This document shows, piece by piece, positions 25,776-34,907 of a stretch of 64,000 bases of DNA. Below the pieces are notes generated by a model that was not told where the DNA came from, made no database searches, and saw nothing but the letters and a program-made list of their open reading frames with translations. Each line of letters begins with the position of its first letter. Position 1 is the stretch's first letter. Source of the DNA: Actinobacillus indolicus (GTDB taxonomy: Bacteria > Pseudomonadota > Gammaproteobacteria > Enterobacterales > Pasteurellaceae). Location of the stretch: assembly GCF_004519515.1 (NCBI RefSeq), contig NZ_CP038145.1, positions 620,001-684,000 on the forward strand. The letters are read 5' to 3'. A program made the translations under genes and the position numbers.

Positions 25776-26579
25776 TTACAGGGATTTTACGCTAATCTTC
25801 ACGCTAACTTGTTCGCCTGATTGCACTAATTGATAAATCCGTGCAGTTTCAACACAAACCATCGTTCGATATCCCGTTTCATTCATTCCGCTCATTGCCT
25901 TATGCCACGGGTTCCAAACTACTACTTCGCTGGCATTTTGATGTTCAACCATCATTTGACGGGAATAGCCAAGATCTTGGATTAGCGTTGGTTGCTGATT
26001 GGCTTCATAAATCTCATCTACTAATTCTGCAATTTTTCGTGGTGAACTAACCGCTTGTTGTTGCTGAATAAGGGAATTAAAGGCCTGTTCTGGTAAGCCA
26101 CACAGCTCCACCTGCTCAATGTTTTTGACATTGAAATAACTATGTAATGCAACTTGTGCTTCGCCTTGAGCTAAATGGGTAAAACGCAACTGACAAGTTA
26201 GCCCTAATTCCATCTCCATTTTTGCTTCTAATTGATGGTTTTCATCAAACAAACTGAACTCAAGTTTGACCTGCTCCGTTTGAACTTGATAGTGAGATAG
26301 CTCCCACAAGCGATTACGAGCGGTACCGTGTGGGGGTTGTTTTACACCACCAAACCAAGGATAACAAATCGGCACGCCACCACGAATAGCATTGCCTTGC
26401 TCAAATGACTCAACTTCACTGAGCCAAAAAACATCTTGCTCAGCGTGAACAGGTTGCCAGCTCAATAAATGCGCACCTTGTAAAGCCACCTTCGCTTTCA
26501 CTTTCGGGTGAACAATTTCAAGCACTGGAATTTGGTTGTAATCGACCAACACAAGCTCAGGGGTAAGTTGTTTTGTCAT
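25776..26579 (-). CDS. yeaD: D-hexose-6-phosphate mutarotase (YeaD type)
   Basis: 267 residues of the aldose-1-epimerase fold, COG0676 subgroup. The stretches GAHLLSWQPV, FEQGNAIRGGVPICYPWFG and HGTARNRLWE are typical, and the catalytic histidine would be the one in HGTAR. It interconverts anomers of glucose 6-phosphate and related sugars in the cytoplasm. In E. coli the gene sits beside gapA, which is not the case here. It carries an uptake signal (26050-26058) that encodes QQAV within a glutamine-rich stretch. Own terminator downstream. Confidence 0.85.
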   Translation of the reverse strand: MTKQLTPELVLVDYNQIPVLEIVHPKVKAKVALQGAHLLSWQPVHAEQDVFWLSEVESFEQGNAIRGGVPICYPWFGGVKQPPHGTARNRLWELSHYQVQTEQVKLEFSLFDENHQLEAKMEMELGLTCQLRFTHLAQGEAQVALHSYFNVKNIEQVELCGLPEQAFNSLIQQQQAVSSPRKIAELVDEIYEANQQPTLIQDLGYSRQMMVEHQNASEVVVWNPWHKAMSGMNETGYRTMVCVETARIYQLVQSGEQVSVKISVKSL

Positions 26580-26604
26580 ATTTGCTCCTTTTATATAGAC
26601 AAAA

Positions 26605-26624
26605 GGGATGTATCGCTACATCCC
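26605..26624 (-). terminator. Terminator of argH
   Basis: GGGATGTA-TCGC-TACATCCC (8-bp stem). On the minus strand it is followed by TTTTGTC. It lies nine bases after the argH stop codon. Confidence 0.8.
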
Positions 26625-26632
26625 CATTCTTA

Positions 26633-28009
26633 TTATTGATTTAGATTTTGTTTTGCTGCGGCAATCGCTTCAGCCACACGTTCTAAGTTCACACCACCTT
26701 TGGCACAACGTTTTGCCAAACAAGAGTCTAACGATAAAATCGGATAAACATCATCGCCAATCACAGAATGGAATTGCTTGAATTCGTCTAAATTCAGCTC
26801 TTCTAACGCTTTTTTCTGACTGATTGCATAAACCACTGCTTCACCGACAATGTGGTGTGCCTCACGGAACGGAATACCTTTCGCAACCAAGTAATCTGCA
26901 AGTTCTGTTGCATTTGCATAACCTTGCTGTGCTGCTTCTTTGGTACGCTCAGTATCGACTTTAATATCTTCTAACACCAATGCTGAAATATTGACGCACG
27001 CTTGCCACGTTTCAATCGCATCAAAAATACCTTCTTTGTCTTCCTGCATATCTTTGTTATAAGCTAAAGGTAAGCCTTTTAAGGTTGCTAATAAACCGCT
27101 TAATGCACCAAACACACGCCCTGTTTTACCACGCACAAGCTCACAAGCATCGGGGTTTTTCTTCTGTGGCATTAATGATGAACCTGAAGTCACACGATCT
27201 GAGAGTTCGACAAAGTGAGATTCGCCGCTGTTAAAGATGATGAGATCCTCAGCAAAACGAGAAAGGTGCATCATACTGATAGAAGCCGCCGCTAAAAGTT
27301 CTAACACGTGATCACGGTCAGATACACTGTCTAAACTGTTACGAGTCGCAGTTTCAAATCCAAGGTCTTGTGCGAGTAAATCACGGTCGATTGCATAAGC
27401 CGTACCCGCTAACGCCCCTGAACCTAGTGGGCAAGTATTCATTCGTTTATAAGCATCGGTTAAACGGCTGTAATCACGATCTAGCATCTCGTAATATGCC
27501 ATACACCAATGGGCAAAGGTGATCGGCTGAGCCCGTTGTAAATGGGTATAACCTGGCATTACAGAAAGTTGATTAGCTTCTGCGGTTTCCACCAATTTTT
27601 CTTGTAACGCACGGATAGACTCTTGTAGTGAAAGCACTTGGGCTTTACACCATAATTTCATATCCACGGCAACTTGGTCGTTACGGCTACGTCCTGTGTG
27701 CAATTTTTTACCGAGGTCACCGACTTTTTTAATCAGTTGAAGCTCAACCCAGCTATGAATATCTTCGGCATCTTCCTGTAGCACAATGGCTAAATTAGGT
27801 GCAACTTCAGCTCGTAACTGTTTTAACGCTTGAATAAGATCGTTTAATTCTGTTTGAGTAATGATCCCAACAGAATGAATTGCTTTCGCCCAACCGATTG
27901 AACCATCAATATCTTGTAATGCCAAACGGTAGTCAAAACGTAATGAATCGTTGAAATATTTAAATTGTTGATCTGCTTGTTGTGTGAAACGTCCACCCCA
28001 AAGTGCCAT
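26633..28009 (-). CDS. argH: Argininosuccinate lyase
   Basis: Last step of arginine synthesis: splits argininosuccinate into arginine and fumarate. 458 residues from the chosen start (457 in E. coli). The fumarase/aspartase signature GSSLMPQKKNPD, with the catalytic serine loop, and HTGRSRNDQVAVD are present. The frame runs 24 codons further upstream, but ATG 28009 gives the family start MALWGGRFTQQ and has AAGGAT before it. A palindrome like an ArgR box lies about 75 bp upstream. No other arg genes are next to it. Confidence 0.96.
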   Translation of the reverse strand: MALWGGRFTQQADQQFKYFNDSLRFDYRLALQDIDGSIGWAKAIHSVGIITQTELNDLIQALKQLRAEVAPNLAIVLQEDAEDIHSWVELQLIKKVGDLGKKLHTGRSRNDQVAVDMKLWCKAQVLSLQESIRALQEKLVETAEANQLSVMPGYTHLQRAQPITFAHWCMAYYEMLDRDYSRLTDAYKRMNTCPLGSGALAGTAYAIDRDLLAQDLGFETATRNSLDSVSDRDHVLELLAAASISMMHLSRFAEDLIIFNSGESHFVELSDRVTSGSSLMPQKKNPDACELVRGKTGRVFGALSGLLATLKGLPLAYNKDMQEDKEGIFDAIETWQACVNISALVLEDIKVDTERTKEAAQQGYANATELADYLVAKGIPFREAHHIVGEAVVYAISQKKALEELNLDEFKQFHSVIGDDVYPILSLDSCLAKRCAKGGVNLERVAEAIAAAKQNLNQ

Positions 28010-28083
28010 ATCAGTATCCTTTGTACGAAAAAATGATTTGCAAATAAAAAAGCGGTTCTCACCGCTTGTCTTGGTGATCATTA

Positions 28084-28097
28084 TGCATAATTATGCA
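28084..28097. promoter_or_regulatory. Possible ArgR box upstream of argH
   Basis: TGCATAATTATGCA, a perfect 14-bp palindrome. It fits the E. coli ARG-box pattern TGAATWWWWATTCA except for C/G at the third position from each end. Lies 75-88 bp upstream of argH. Confidence 0.45.
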
Positions 28098-28111
28098 GTT
28101 AAACTCAATAA

Positions 28112-29431
28112 TTATTTAATGATTTGTGCTGCTTTTGCCGTTAAGTTTTCTGCGCCAGTCGCTCTCATCACAATGTTATCTTCCGTCCGAATGCCGCCGT
28201 AGCGTTTAAATTCATCGATTTTCTGCCAGTTAAAGAAACGTACAAGCGGATGGTTCTTCCATTGATTTAGCAACATCTCAATAAAATAGAAGCCAGGTTC
28301 AATGGTAAGCACCATACCTTCGGCTAAATCACGAGTGCAACGCAAACTTGGGTAAATCTCAGGCGGTGCTTTGTGTGTGCCACGGTGGTTTTGTTGGAAA
28401 CCTGCAACATCGTGGACTTGCAAGCCGAGCTGATGCCCTAAGCCGTGTGGGAAGAAAGTACGGCTAATACCCTCTTCAAAAATTTGATCGGCAGGTAATT
28501 TCACAAACTCAAACTGATGAAGCATTTGCGAGATCCAACGGTGCATTTGGGTATGGTAACTCAGATAATTCATCCCCACTTGCATATCAGCAATCGTATC
28601 CAGTTTAAACTGTTCCATTTGAGCAACCATGGTGGCAAATTCACTTTGTGGATCAAAGGCATAGGTTCGGGTGAGATCAGAGGCATAACCAAGATAGCTT
28701 GTGCCAGCATCAAGTAAAAAACTGTGGCGTTCGCAAGGTGGCGTGAAATCCAATTTTGTATAATGTAGAATAGCACTATGCTGATTGACGGCAACAATAT
28801 TGCCATAAGGCACATTGTTATCCGATTGTTTGGTCGCTTGAAGATAGGCTAGATTGATTTCAAACTCACTTTTACCTGCCAAAAAAGCCTCTTTTGCCGC
28901 TTGATGTCCTGCTAAAGCGGTAAGTTGAGCTTGATAAATGCACTCAATTTCAAATTCACTTTTGATCGAACGCTCAAAATGCAGTACATTTAGCACTTTC
29001 TGTGGATTGATATGCTCAAAACCTAGCGATTTGGCAAGCTCCGTTTGTTCACCAATAAAGGCACAATGGGTCGGATTAAGGATATATTGTTGAATTTGTT
29101 GGCTATCCGTGAGCATTTGCCATTCAAACTCATCAGCAAAAAATGCCGATGTCGGCGGATTTGGCGTACAATGCCAATAATCTTGCGGTGCATAAAAATA
29201 GAGTTTCGGTTTATTTTTACCGTCTAAAAAAAGCCAACTTTGTTCTGCAGTGGGATCAGGGAAAATATAATTAAAATGCGGATTGATTTTAAATGGCGAT
29301 GTTTGGTCATCTAAAAAATGATATTTTGCCTGCCCTGCATAAATCCAAAGCCCGTCAAGACGAGCCAGCTCTAAGGCGTGCTGTACAATTTGTTGAATGC
29401 GTGCGATATGTTGTGAAAAGATATGTTGCAT
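28112..29431 (-). CDS. pepQ: Xaa-Pro dipeptidase
   Basis: Metallopeptidase that cleaves dipeptides ending in proline; 439 residues (443 in E. coli PepQ). The pita-bread domain shows the metal ligands in LLDAGTSYLGYASDLTRTY (two aspartates), the histidine in PHGLGHQLGLQVHDV, the glutamate in TIEPGFYF and the last in GGIRTEDNI. N-terminal 160 residues form the creatinase-like domain. It precedes argH on the same strand with about 100 bp between. Confidence 0.93.
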   Translation of the reverse strand: MQHIFSQHIARIQQIVQHALELARLDGLWIYAGQAKYHFLDDQTSPFKINPHFNYIFPDPTAEQSWLFLDGKNKPKLYFYAPQDYWHCTPNPPTSAFFADEFEWQMLTDSQQIQQYILNPTHCAFIGEQTELAKSLGFEHINPQKVLNVLHFERSIKSEFEIECIYQAQLTALAGHQAAKEAFLAGKSEFEINLAYLQATKQSDNNVPYGNIVAVNQHSAILHYTKLDFTPPCERHSFLLDAGTSYLGYASDLTRTYAFDPQSEFATMVAQMEQFKLDTIADMQVGMNYLSYHTQMHRWISQMLHQFEFVKLPADQIFEEGISRTFFPHGLGHQLGLQVHDVAGFQQNHRGTHKAPPEIYPSLRCTRDLAEGMVLTIEPGFYFIEMLLNQWKNHPLVRFFNWQKIDEFKRYGGIRTEDNIVMRATGAENLTAKAAQIIK

Positions 29432-29452
29432 AAAGATCCCTTATATAATCAT

Positions 29453-29612
29453 CCCCTCTCCCGAAAATGCGGGAGAGGAAAGAGCAAATCGAAGATTTGC
29501 GGAGGGAGAGGGCTTTGCAAATTTTTTGTGAAATCTGACCGCTTGCCCTCTCTCTGCCCCAAATAGCCTTACGCTATTTTGGGCTGTCTCTCTCCCGTGA
29601 ACGGAAGAGAGT
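29453..29612. repeat. Composite block of nested inverted repeats between pepQ and tusA
   Basis: This gap (29432-29640) holds no gene. Its hairpins in order are CCTCTCCCG-AAAATG-CGGGAGAGG (29455-29478), GCAAATC-GAA-GATTTGC (29484-29500), GAGGGAGAGGGC pairing with GCCCTCTCTCT, which encloses an uptake-signal variant (GACCGCTTGCC), and AAATAGC-CTTAC-GCTATTT (29561-29579). It ends in CTCTCTCCCG. The look is of a mobile or amplified intergenic element, but only one copy is in the window. Confidence 0.6.
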
Positions 29613-29640
29613 AAATTTTTACATAGATAAGATAATAAAT

Positions 29641-29880
29641 ATGACCGAACTAACCATTAACCACACTTTAGATACCCTAGGGCTACGTTGCCCTGAACCC
29701 GTAATGCTTACTCGTAAAACCATTCGCAATATGGCAGACGGTGAAGTGTTGCTAATTATTGCTGATGACCCCGCAACTACTCGTGATATTCCGAGTTTTT
29801 GTCAATTTATGGATCATCAGCTATTAAAAAGTCAAACAGATACTAAGCCTTATCAATATTGGGTAAAAAAAGGTTTATAG
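29641..29880 (+). CDS. tusA: Sulfur carrier protein TusA
   Basis: 79 residues. The active cysteine is C17 in the family signature LGLRCPEPVM, followed by the RKTIRNM helix and ADDPATTRDIPSFC, nearly the E. coli sequence as I recall it. TusA takes persulfide sulfur from IscS and passes it to TusD for 2-thiouridine in tRNA. Rightward between two leftward groups, with an uptake-signal dyad just after the stop codon. Confidence 0.95.
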   Translation: MTELTINHTLDTLGLRCPEPVMLTRKTIRNMADGEVLLIIADDPATTRDIPSFCQFMDHQLLKSQTDTKPYQYWVKKGL

Positions 29881-29883
29881 AGA

Positions 29884-29930
29884 ACAAGCGGTGAGATTTT
29901 GCAAAAAATTTGCAAGATCTCACCGCTTGT
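29884..29930. terminator. Uptake-signal dyad serving as bidirectional terminator (tusA / rraB)
   Basis: ACAAGCGGTGAGAT (29884-29897) is mirrored exactly by ATCTCACCGCTTGT (29917-29930), a 14-bp stem, with TTTGCAAAAAATTTGCAAG in the loop. It lies between convergent genes. Both arms carry the exact uptake core. Confidence 0.75.
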
Positions 29931-29938
29931 CCATTTAA

Positions 29939-30367
29939 TTAATGACGACGTTCATCATCAAAATTATCATCTTCGTCATCGAAAAATTCGCCGTCATCGC
30001 CATATTCATCTTCATCACTGTTTGGATCTTCAAAATAAGTTCCCCAGCCTTCATAAACCGCACCCGATTTTTCGATTAACGGCAGTAGCTCTTTTTGTTG
30101 AGCGGTAATAAGTTCCGCATCTAGTTTAATTTCGCTAACAATATCGCACACAAACACGAGATCGCCATTCTCTTCTTCCACTTCTTCCGCTTCAGAAATC
30201 TCATAGCCCAACTTATAAGCATCTACAACTAATTTCTCAAGTTTATCGAAATCGTGATGAGCAACGTGGTGTTCGATAATATAAAGGGCTTCAGGATCGC
30301 TTCCATCGGCTAATAAAGATTCGATGATTTCATCGGTTTCTTGGCGTAATTCGGTTAAGTTATACAT
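29939..30367 (-). CDS. rraB: Ribonuclease E inhibitor RraB
   Basis: 142 residues, very acidic. RraB (YjgD) binds RNase E and modulates mRNA decay. Family traits are the N-terminal helical region (TDEIIESLLADGSDPEALYI), VYEGWGTYFEDP and the Asp/Glu-rich tail (GDDGEFFDDEDDNFDD). The start is three bases after the engB stop codon, so they are probably co-transcribed. Confidence 0.93.
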   Translation of the reverse strand: MYNLTELRQETDEIIESLLADGSDPEALYIIEHHVAHHDFDKLEKLVVDAYKLGYEISEAEEVEEENGDLVFVCDIVSEIKLDAELITAQQKELLPLIEKSGAVYEGWGTYFEDPNSDEDEYGDDGEFFDDEDDNFDDERRH

Positions 30368-30370
30368 AAG

Positions 30371-31000
30371 TTATCCCTCTTGGGTTTGAGTAAAAATTTC
30401 GGCGAACCAACTATCTAATTTAGTCGCAAGTTTATCAATACCAATACGATTTAACGCAGAATAGGCTTCGACTTGCACATCGCCTTGAAACGGTAAAATT
30501 GCTTCCCGCACCATTTTGACGGTTTTGCTTCTCGCACTTTGGCTAAGTTTATCTGCTTTGGTAAGTAGCAATAATACAGGCAACTCCGCAGATACCGCCC
30601 ACTCGATCATCTGCTGATCGAGATCTTTCAACGGGTGGCGAATATCCATTAAAATTACTACGCCCCGTAAACATTCACGTTTCTGCAAATACTCACCTAA
30701 AGAGCGTTGCCACTGAAGTTTCATCTGCTCAGGCACCGCCGCATAGCCATAGCCAGGTAAATCGACTAATTTACAGTTGGGTTCTACTTCAAATAAGTTA
30801 ATTAACTGCGTACGCCCTGGGGTTTTAGAAGTACGAGCCAAGTTCTTTTGGTTAGTTAAGGCATTTAATGCCGTCGATTTCCCTGCATTTGAACGCCCTG
30901 CAAAGGCAATTTCCACGCCACTGTCTTCAGGTAAGTGGCGAATATCAGGTGCAGAGGTTAAAAAATGGGTTTTGTGGTAATTAAGTTTTATTTCGGTCAT
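30371..31000 (-). CDS. engB: Ribosome biogenesis GTP-binding protein EngB/YsxC/YihA
   Basis: 209 residues. G1 loop GRSNAGKST at 35-43, switch I with KTPGRTQ, G3 DLPGYGYA and G4 TKAD. EngB is an essential circularly simple GTPase of the TrmE-Era class that helps build the 50S subunit. Leftward, followed at once by rraB. Confidence 0.96.
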   Translation of the reverse strand: MTEIKLNYHKTHFLTSAPDIRHLPEDSGVEIAFAGRSNAGKSTALNALTNQKNLARTSKTPGRTQLINLFEVEPNCKLVDLPGYGYAAVPEQMKLQWQRSLGEYLQKRECLRGVVILMDIRHPLKDLDQQMIEWAVSAELPVLLLLTKADKLSQSARSKTVKMVREAILPFQGDVQVEAYSALNRIGIDKLATKLDSWFAEIFTQTQEG

Positions 31001-31064
31001 TTTGAATTTGTTTGTTATTAAAATTCGTAACTAGCTCCCCTCTTTGAAAAGAGAGGAACTCATA

Positions 31065-31481
31065 TTATCTAAATCTCACGCTCAATCCTTTCTCACCATA
31101 CTGATTTGCTTCAGGGTTGCCGGCAAACACGCCCCATTCCATCACTAAGATTGTCGAGATAAATGCTGGCATCATAATACCAAGCATCCATGCCATATTT
31201 CCCTCAGCACCTAAGGAAGTTAAGTAGCACAAAATCGGGACTAGAACCATCATTAGTGCTTTACCTGAACGGTTACGATCATGTAAGCGTTTCACAATAA
31301 TTGCTGACAGACTAAAAAATGAAAGCGTTAAAGGAAGAACGCTGATCCAACTGAAAGCGGTCGGATTTAAGATAAAATTTGCAAAAATAAATAAAAATGC
31401 AAAATTAACCCCAAAGCCAATCCAAAAGCCTTTGCGGTTTAACCTTCCGTGAAAGGAAAATAACGCTTGATGCCAAATCAT
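31065..31481 (-). CDS. DUF805 family inner-membrane protein
   Basis: 138 residues with four hydrophobic spans. The opening FSFHGRLNRKGFWIGFG and the mid-chain VKRLHDRNRSG are the marks of DUF805. Function unknown. The start ATG shares one base with the pepN stop codon, so translation is probably coupled to pepN. Confidence 0.88.
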   Translation of the reverse strand: MIWHQALFSFHGRLNRKGFWIGFGVNFAFLFIFANFILNPTAFSWISVLPLTLSFFSLSAIIVKRLHDRNRSGKALMMVLVPILCYLTSLGAEGNMAWMLGIMMPAFISTILVMEWGVFAGNPEANQYGEKGLSVRFR

Positions 31482-34090
31482 TACTGCAACGCCTTTTCAA
31501 TTTTCTCAAACAGATCACGAGCAAGATTATCTAAGCCTTTCAAACGCTCTAAACCACGACGCATCAGGGTTTGGCGTTGAGTGTCATAACGAGAAAGTTT
31601 AATTAATGGTTCAATTAAACGAGCTGCGACCTGTGGATTACTTTCGTTCATCTTAATCAACATATCCACTAAGAAACGATAACCAGAGCCGTCAATGGCG
31701 TGGAATGCACTTGGATTTTGACTTGCAAATGCTCCAACTAATGAACGCACACGGTTTGGATTTTTAAAGTTAAAACTTGGGTGCGTTAATAAATCTTGCA
31801 CAATTTCAAGTACATTTTCATCTGGACGTGTCGCCTGTAAAGCAAACCATTTATCCATCACTAAACCGTCGTGTTGCCATTTTTGTTCAAAATCGGCAAG
31901 AAGCTGATCTCGGCAAGCGAGTTGTGCTTTGGTTGAAGCTGAGAGTGCAGCCAAAGTATCCGTCATATTGTTTGCTTGATGATAATGTTTGTGTACCAAG
32001 GTATTACCCACTTCGGTAAAGGCAAGGTAAGACAAGCAAACATTGCGTAATGCACGTTTTGCCAAATCATCGGCAACCACACGGTATTCCGTTAATTTAT
32101 TTTGGTTGTAAACGACTAAGAAACGATCTTTTAATTCATCAGCAATCGCTTGTTGCATAAAGTGGCGAACAGCCGCAATGCCCGTAGGATCGATCACTTT
32201 AAACAACTCTGCAAATTCCGTTTCTTTTGGCAAGGTTAAGGTTAAAGCGGCGAGTTCTGGATCTTTATTTGCATTGTCGATCACAAAGGTGAGTGCTTCT
32301 AACAAACCTTGTGAGAATGCCATTGCTTCGCCCTGTTGGTAGCGACTTAGATTTTCACGCAACTCATTGTTAAACAACATTTGTGCCACGTCCCAACGTA
32401 CAAAATCATTCTCAGCAAATTTCAATAGCGTCAAAAGCTGTTCTGTTGAATAGTCGTAATCTAAACGCACAGGGGCAGAGAAATCACACAACAGTGCAGG
32501 CACTGGGCGTTGTTGCACATTATGGAACTCAAAGGTTTGATGTTCGTGGACTACATCTAACACATCACTGACGGTTAATAATTCGTGTTGTAAATTGATT
32601 TTCTTACCATCTTGACTATATAACGCCACTTTCAACGGAATATGTAAATTCACTTTCTCAAGCTGATCGGCGGTTGGTGGCGTACTTTGAGAAACGTGCA
32701 AGCGGTAGGTATGGCGTTTTTCATCATACTCATCAGAAATTGTTAATTCAGGTGTACCTGATTGACTATACCAACGGCGGAACAGATCTAAATCCACCCC
32801 TGAAGCACGTTCCATTGCAGACACAAAATCTTCGCAGGTTGCCGCCGTGCCATCATTTTCTGCCACATAGAGTTTCATTCCTTTTTGGAAACGCTCTTCG
32901 CCGAGTAAGGTATGGATCATTCGAATAACTTCCGCCCCTTTTTCATAGACGGTAACTGTATAGAAGTTATTCATTTCAATCACTTTTTCAGGGCGAATAG
33001 GGTGAGCCATCGGGCTTGCATCTTCAGCAAATTGTACCGCACGCAACAAACGCACATCTTCAATTCGTTTTGCCGATCTTGACCATAAATCTGAAGTAAA
33101 CTCTTGGTCACGGAAAACTGTCAAACCTTCTTTTAAACTGAGTTGGAACCAGTCACGGCAAGTAATACGGTTGCCAGTCCAGTTATGGAAATACTCGTGA
33201 GCAATCACCGCTTCAACATTCAAATAATCATCGTCCGTTGCAGTTTGCGGGTTAGCCAGCACAAATTTCGAATTAAAAATGTTTAACCCTTTATTTTCCA
33301 TTGCCCCCATATTAAAGAAATCGACCGCCACGATCATATAAATATCTAAATCATACTCTAACCCAAAACGCTCTTCGTCCCATTTCATTGAACGTTTTAA
33401 GCTCTCCATCGCCCAAGTAGCACGGTCAAGATTTCCCCGATCCACATAGATTTCAAGGGCGACTTCACGTCCGCTCATCGTGATAAACTTATCTTGTAAC
33501 AGATCAAAATCCCCTGCGACTAAGGCAAATAAATAGCTTGGTTTGAAGAACGGATCTTCCCACTCAACCCAGTGACGACCATCGTCCAACTCCCCTTGAG
33601 CAATACGATTGCCATTAGAAAGCAGGTATGGATATTTACTCTTACAAGCGGTGATTTTAGTGCGATATTTTGCAAGTACATCAGGGCGATCAAGCATATA
33701 CGTAATCTGACGAAAGCCTTCAGCTTCACATTGAGTGCAGATCCCTTCACCCGATTGATATAACCCTTGCAGTGATGTATTGGTTGATGGATTGAGCTTG
33801 GTCTGAATTTCCAACTCAAATTGATCCGCAGGGGAATGGGCTAAATTTAAGGTCAAAGACTCATCATCTTTTTGATATTCTTTAAATGGCTCGCCATTAA
33901 ATTTAATCGATAAAAACTCAAAGCTATGCCCATCTAAACGTAATGTAGTCGCGTCCGCATTTTTACGCACGACTGACAACGTCGATGTGACAATCGTCTG
34001 CTCAGGATCAAGCTGAACATCAAGATAAATTTGATGAATCGTAAAATCAGGCTGACGGTAATCTTTTCTAAATTTTGCTTTAGGTTGCAT
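31481..34090 (-). CDS. pepN: Aminopeptidase N
   Basis: M1 zinc aminopeptidase of 869 residues from the chosen start (870 in E. coli). The substrate loop GAMENKGLN and the zinc motif HEYFHNW with the following KEGLTVFRDQEF (third ligand glutamate) are all present near residues 260-325. It trims N-terminal residues from cytoplasmic peptides. The frame opens 20 codons upstream, but ATG 34090 gives the usual start MQPKAKFRKDYRQPDF and has GGGAAAAGC before it. An uptake signal at 33644-33652 encodes TAC (ITACKSK). Confidence 0.95.
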   Translation of the reverse strand: MQPKAKFRKDYRQPDFTIHQIYLDVQLDPEQTIVTSTLSVVRKNADATTLRLDGHSFEFLSIKFNGEPFKEYQKDDESLTLNLAHSPADQFELEIQTKLNPSTNTSLQGLYQSGEGICTQCEAEGFRQITYMLDRPDVLAKYRTKITACKSKYPYLLSNGNRIAQGELDDGRHWVEWEDPFFKPSYLFALVAGDFDLLQDKFITMSGREVALEIYVDRGNLDRATWAMESLKRSMKWDEERFGLEYDLDIYMIVAVDFFNMGAMENKGLNIFNSKFVLANPQTATDDDYLNVEAVIAHEYFHNWTGNRITCRDWFQLSLKEGLTVFRDQEFTSDLWSRSAKRIEDVRLLRAVQFAEDASPMAHPIRPEKVIEMNNFYTVTVYEKGAEVIRMIHTLLGEERFQKGMKLYVAENDGTAATCEDFVSAMERASGVDLDLFRRWYSQSGTPELTISDEYDEKRHTYRLHVSQSTPPTADQLEKVNLHIPLKVALYSQDGKKINLQHELLTVSDVLDVVHEHQTFEFHNVQQRPVPALLCDFSAPVRLDYDYSTEQLLTLLKFAENDFVRWDVAQMLFNNELRENLSRYQQGEAMAFSQGLLEALTFVIDNANKDPELAALTLTLPKETEFAELFKVIDPTGIAAVRHFMQQAIADELKDRFLVVYNQNKLTEYRVVADDLAKRALRNVCLSYLAFTEVGNTLVHKHYHQANNMTDTLAALSASTKAQLACRDQLLADFEQKWQHDGLVMDKWFALQATRPDENVLEIVQDLLTHPSFNFKNPNRVRSLVGAFASQNPSAFHAIDGSGYRFLVDMLIKMNESNPQVAARLIEPLIKLSRYDTQRQTLMRRGLERLKGLDNLARDLFEKIEKALQ

Positions 34091-34156
34091 AGCTTTTCCC
34101 TTAGTTTTTTTGAATATGGAAAGGATAAGAATATTTGTCTTTAAGTGCAATCAAAT

Positions 34157-34840
34157 TTAAGATCTTGCCCCAAAAATCGCCGTGCCGATACGCACCATGG
34201 TTGAACCGCATTCAATCGCACTCTGCATATCATCAGACATTCCCATTGATAGCGTATCAATCCCTTCAAATTTGGATTGCAGTTGAAGAAAGAGTTCATT
34301 CATTTGAGCTAAGGCGATTTTCTGTTGCTCAGGCTCACTTTCAGGCTTCGGAATTGCCATTAAACCACGCAATTTTAAACGTGGCAGTTGGCTAATTTGA
34401 GTGGCTAATTCTAGCATTTCTTTCGCAGAAATACCCGATTTAGATGCTTCATCACTGATATTAATTTGGATTAAAACGTTTAATTCAGGCAGATGTTCAG
34501 GGCGTTGCTCGCTTAAACGTTGTACAATTTTGAGCCTGTCTATCGTTTGAACCCAATCAAAATGCTCTGCGACGGGGCGTGTTTTATTGGATTGTAATAA
34601 ACCGATAAAGTGCCATTCTAATGTGTCGTTATTCGCAAAATGTTGAATTTTTTCAATACCTTCTTGCACATAATTTTCGCCGAAAGCACGTTGTCCTGCT
34701 TCAATGGCTTCGGCAATGGCTGAAATGGGTTTAGTTTTGCTCACCGCAAGTAGTTTCACACTCTGTTCAGGGCGATTAGCTTGCTGACAATATTGTTGAA
34801 TTTGTTGAGAAATTGTCGCTAAATTTTGAGAAATCGACAT
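34157..34840 (-). CDS. yggS: YggS-family pyridoxal 5'-phosphate homeostasis protein
   Basis: 227 residues of the alanine-racemase-like barrel. The cofactor lysine is K35 in LLAVSKTKP. Other family stretches are FGENYVQEG, WHFIGLLQSNK and MGMSDDMQSAI. It buffers free pyridoxal phosphate; loss affects amino-acid and keto-acid pools in E. coli. It is divergent from kdsC and ends 66 bp before pepN on the same strand. Confidence 0.93.
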   Translation of the reverse strand: MSISQNLATISQQIQQYCQQANRPEQSVKLLAVSKTKPISAIAEAIEAGQRAFGENYVQEGIEKIQHFANNDTLEWHFIGLLQSNKTRPVAEHFDWVQTIDRLKIVQRLSEQRPEHLPELNVLIQINISDEASKSGISAKEMLELATQISQLPRLKLRGLMAIPKPESEPEQQKIALAQMNELFLQLQSKFEGIDTLSMGMSDDMQSAIECGSTMVRIGTAIFGARS

Positions 34841-34863
34841 TGGCTACTCCAAAAGGCTATAAT
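34834..34863 (+). promoter_or_regulatory. Probable kdsC promoter
   Basis: -35 TCGACA (34834-34839), an 18-bp spacer and -10 TATAAT (34858-34863), 44 bp before the kdsC start codon. Confidence 0.55.
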
Positions 34864-34907
34864 GAGCAAGATCATAAAACTCCACTTAACTGAAATCAAG
34901 GATACTT

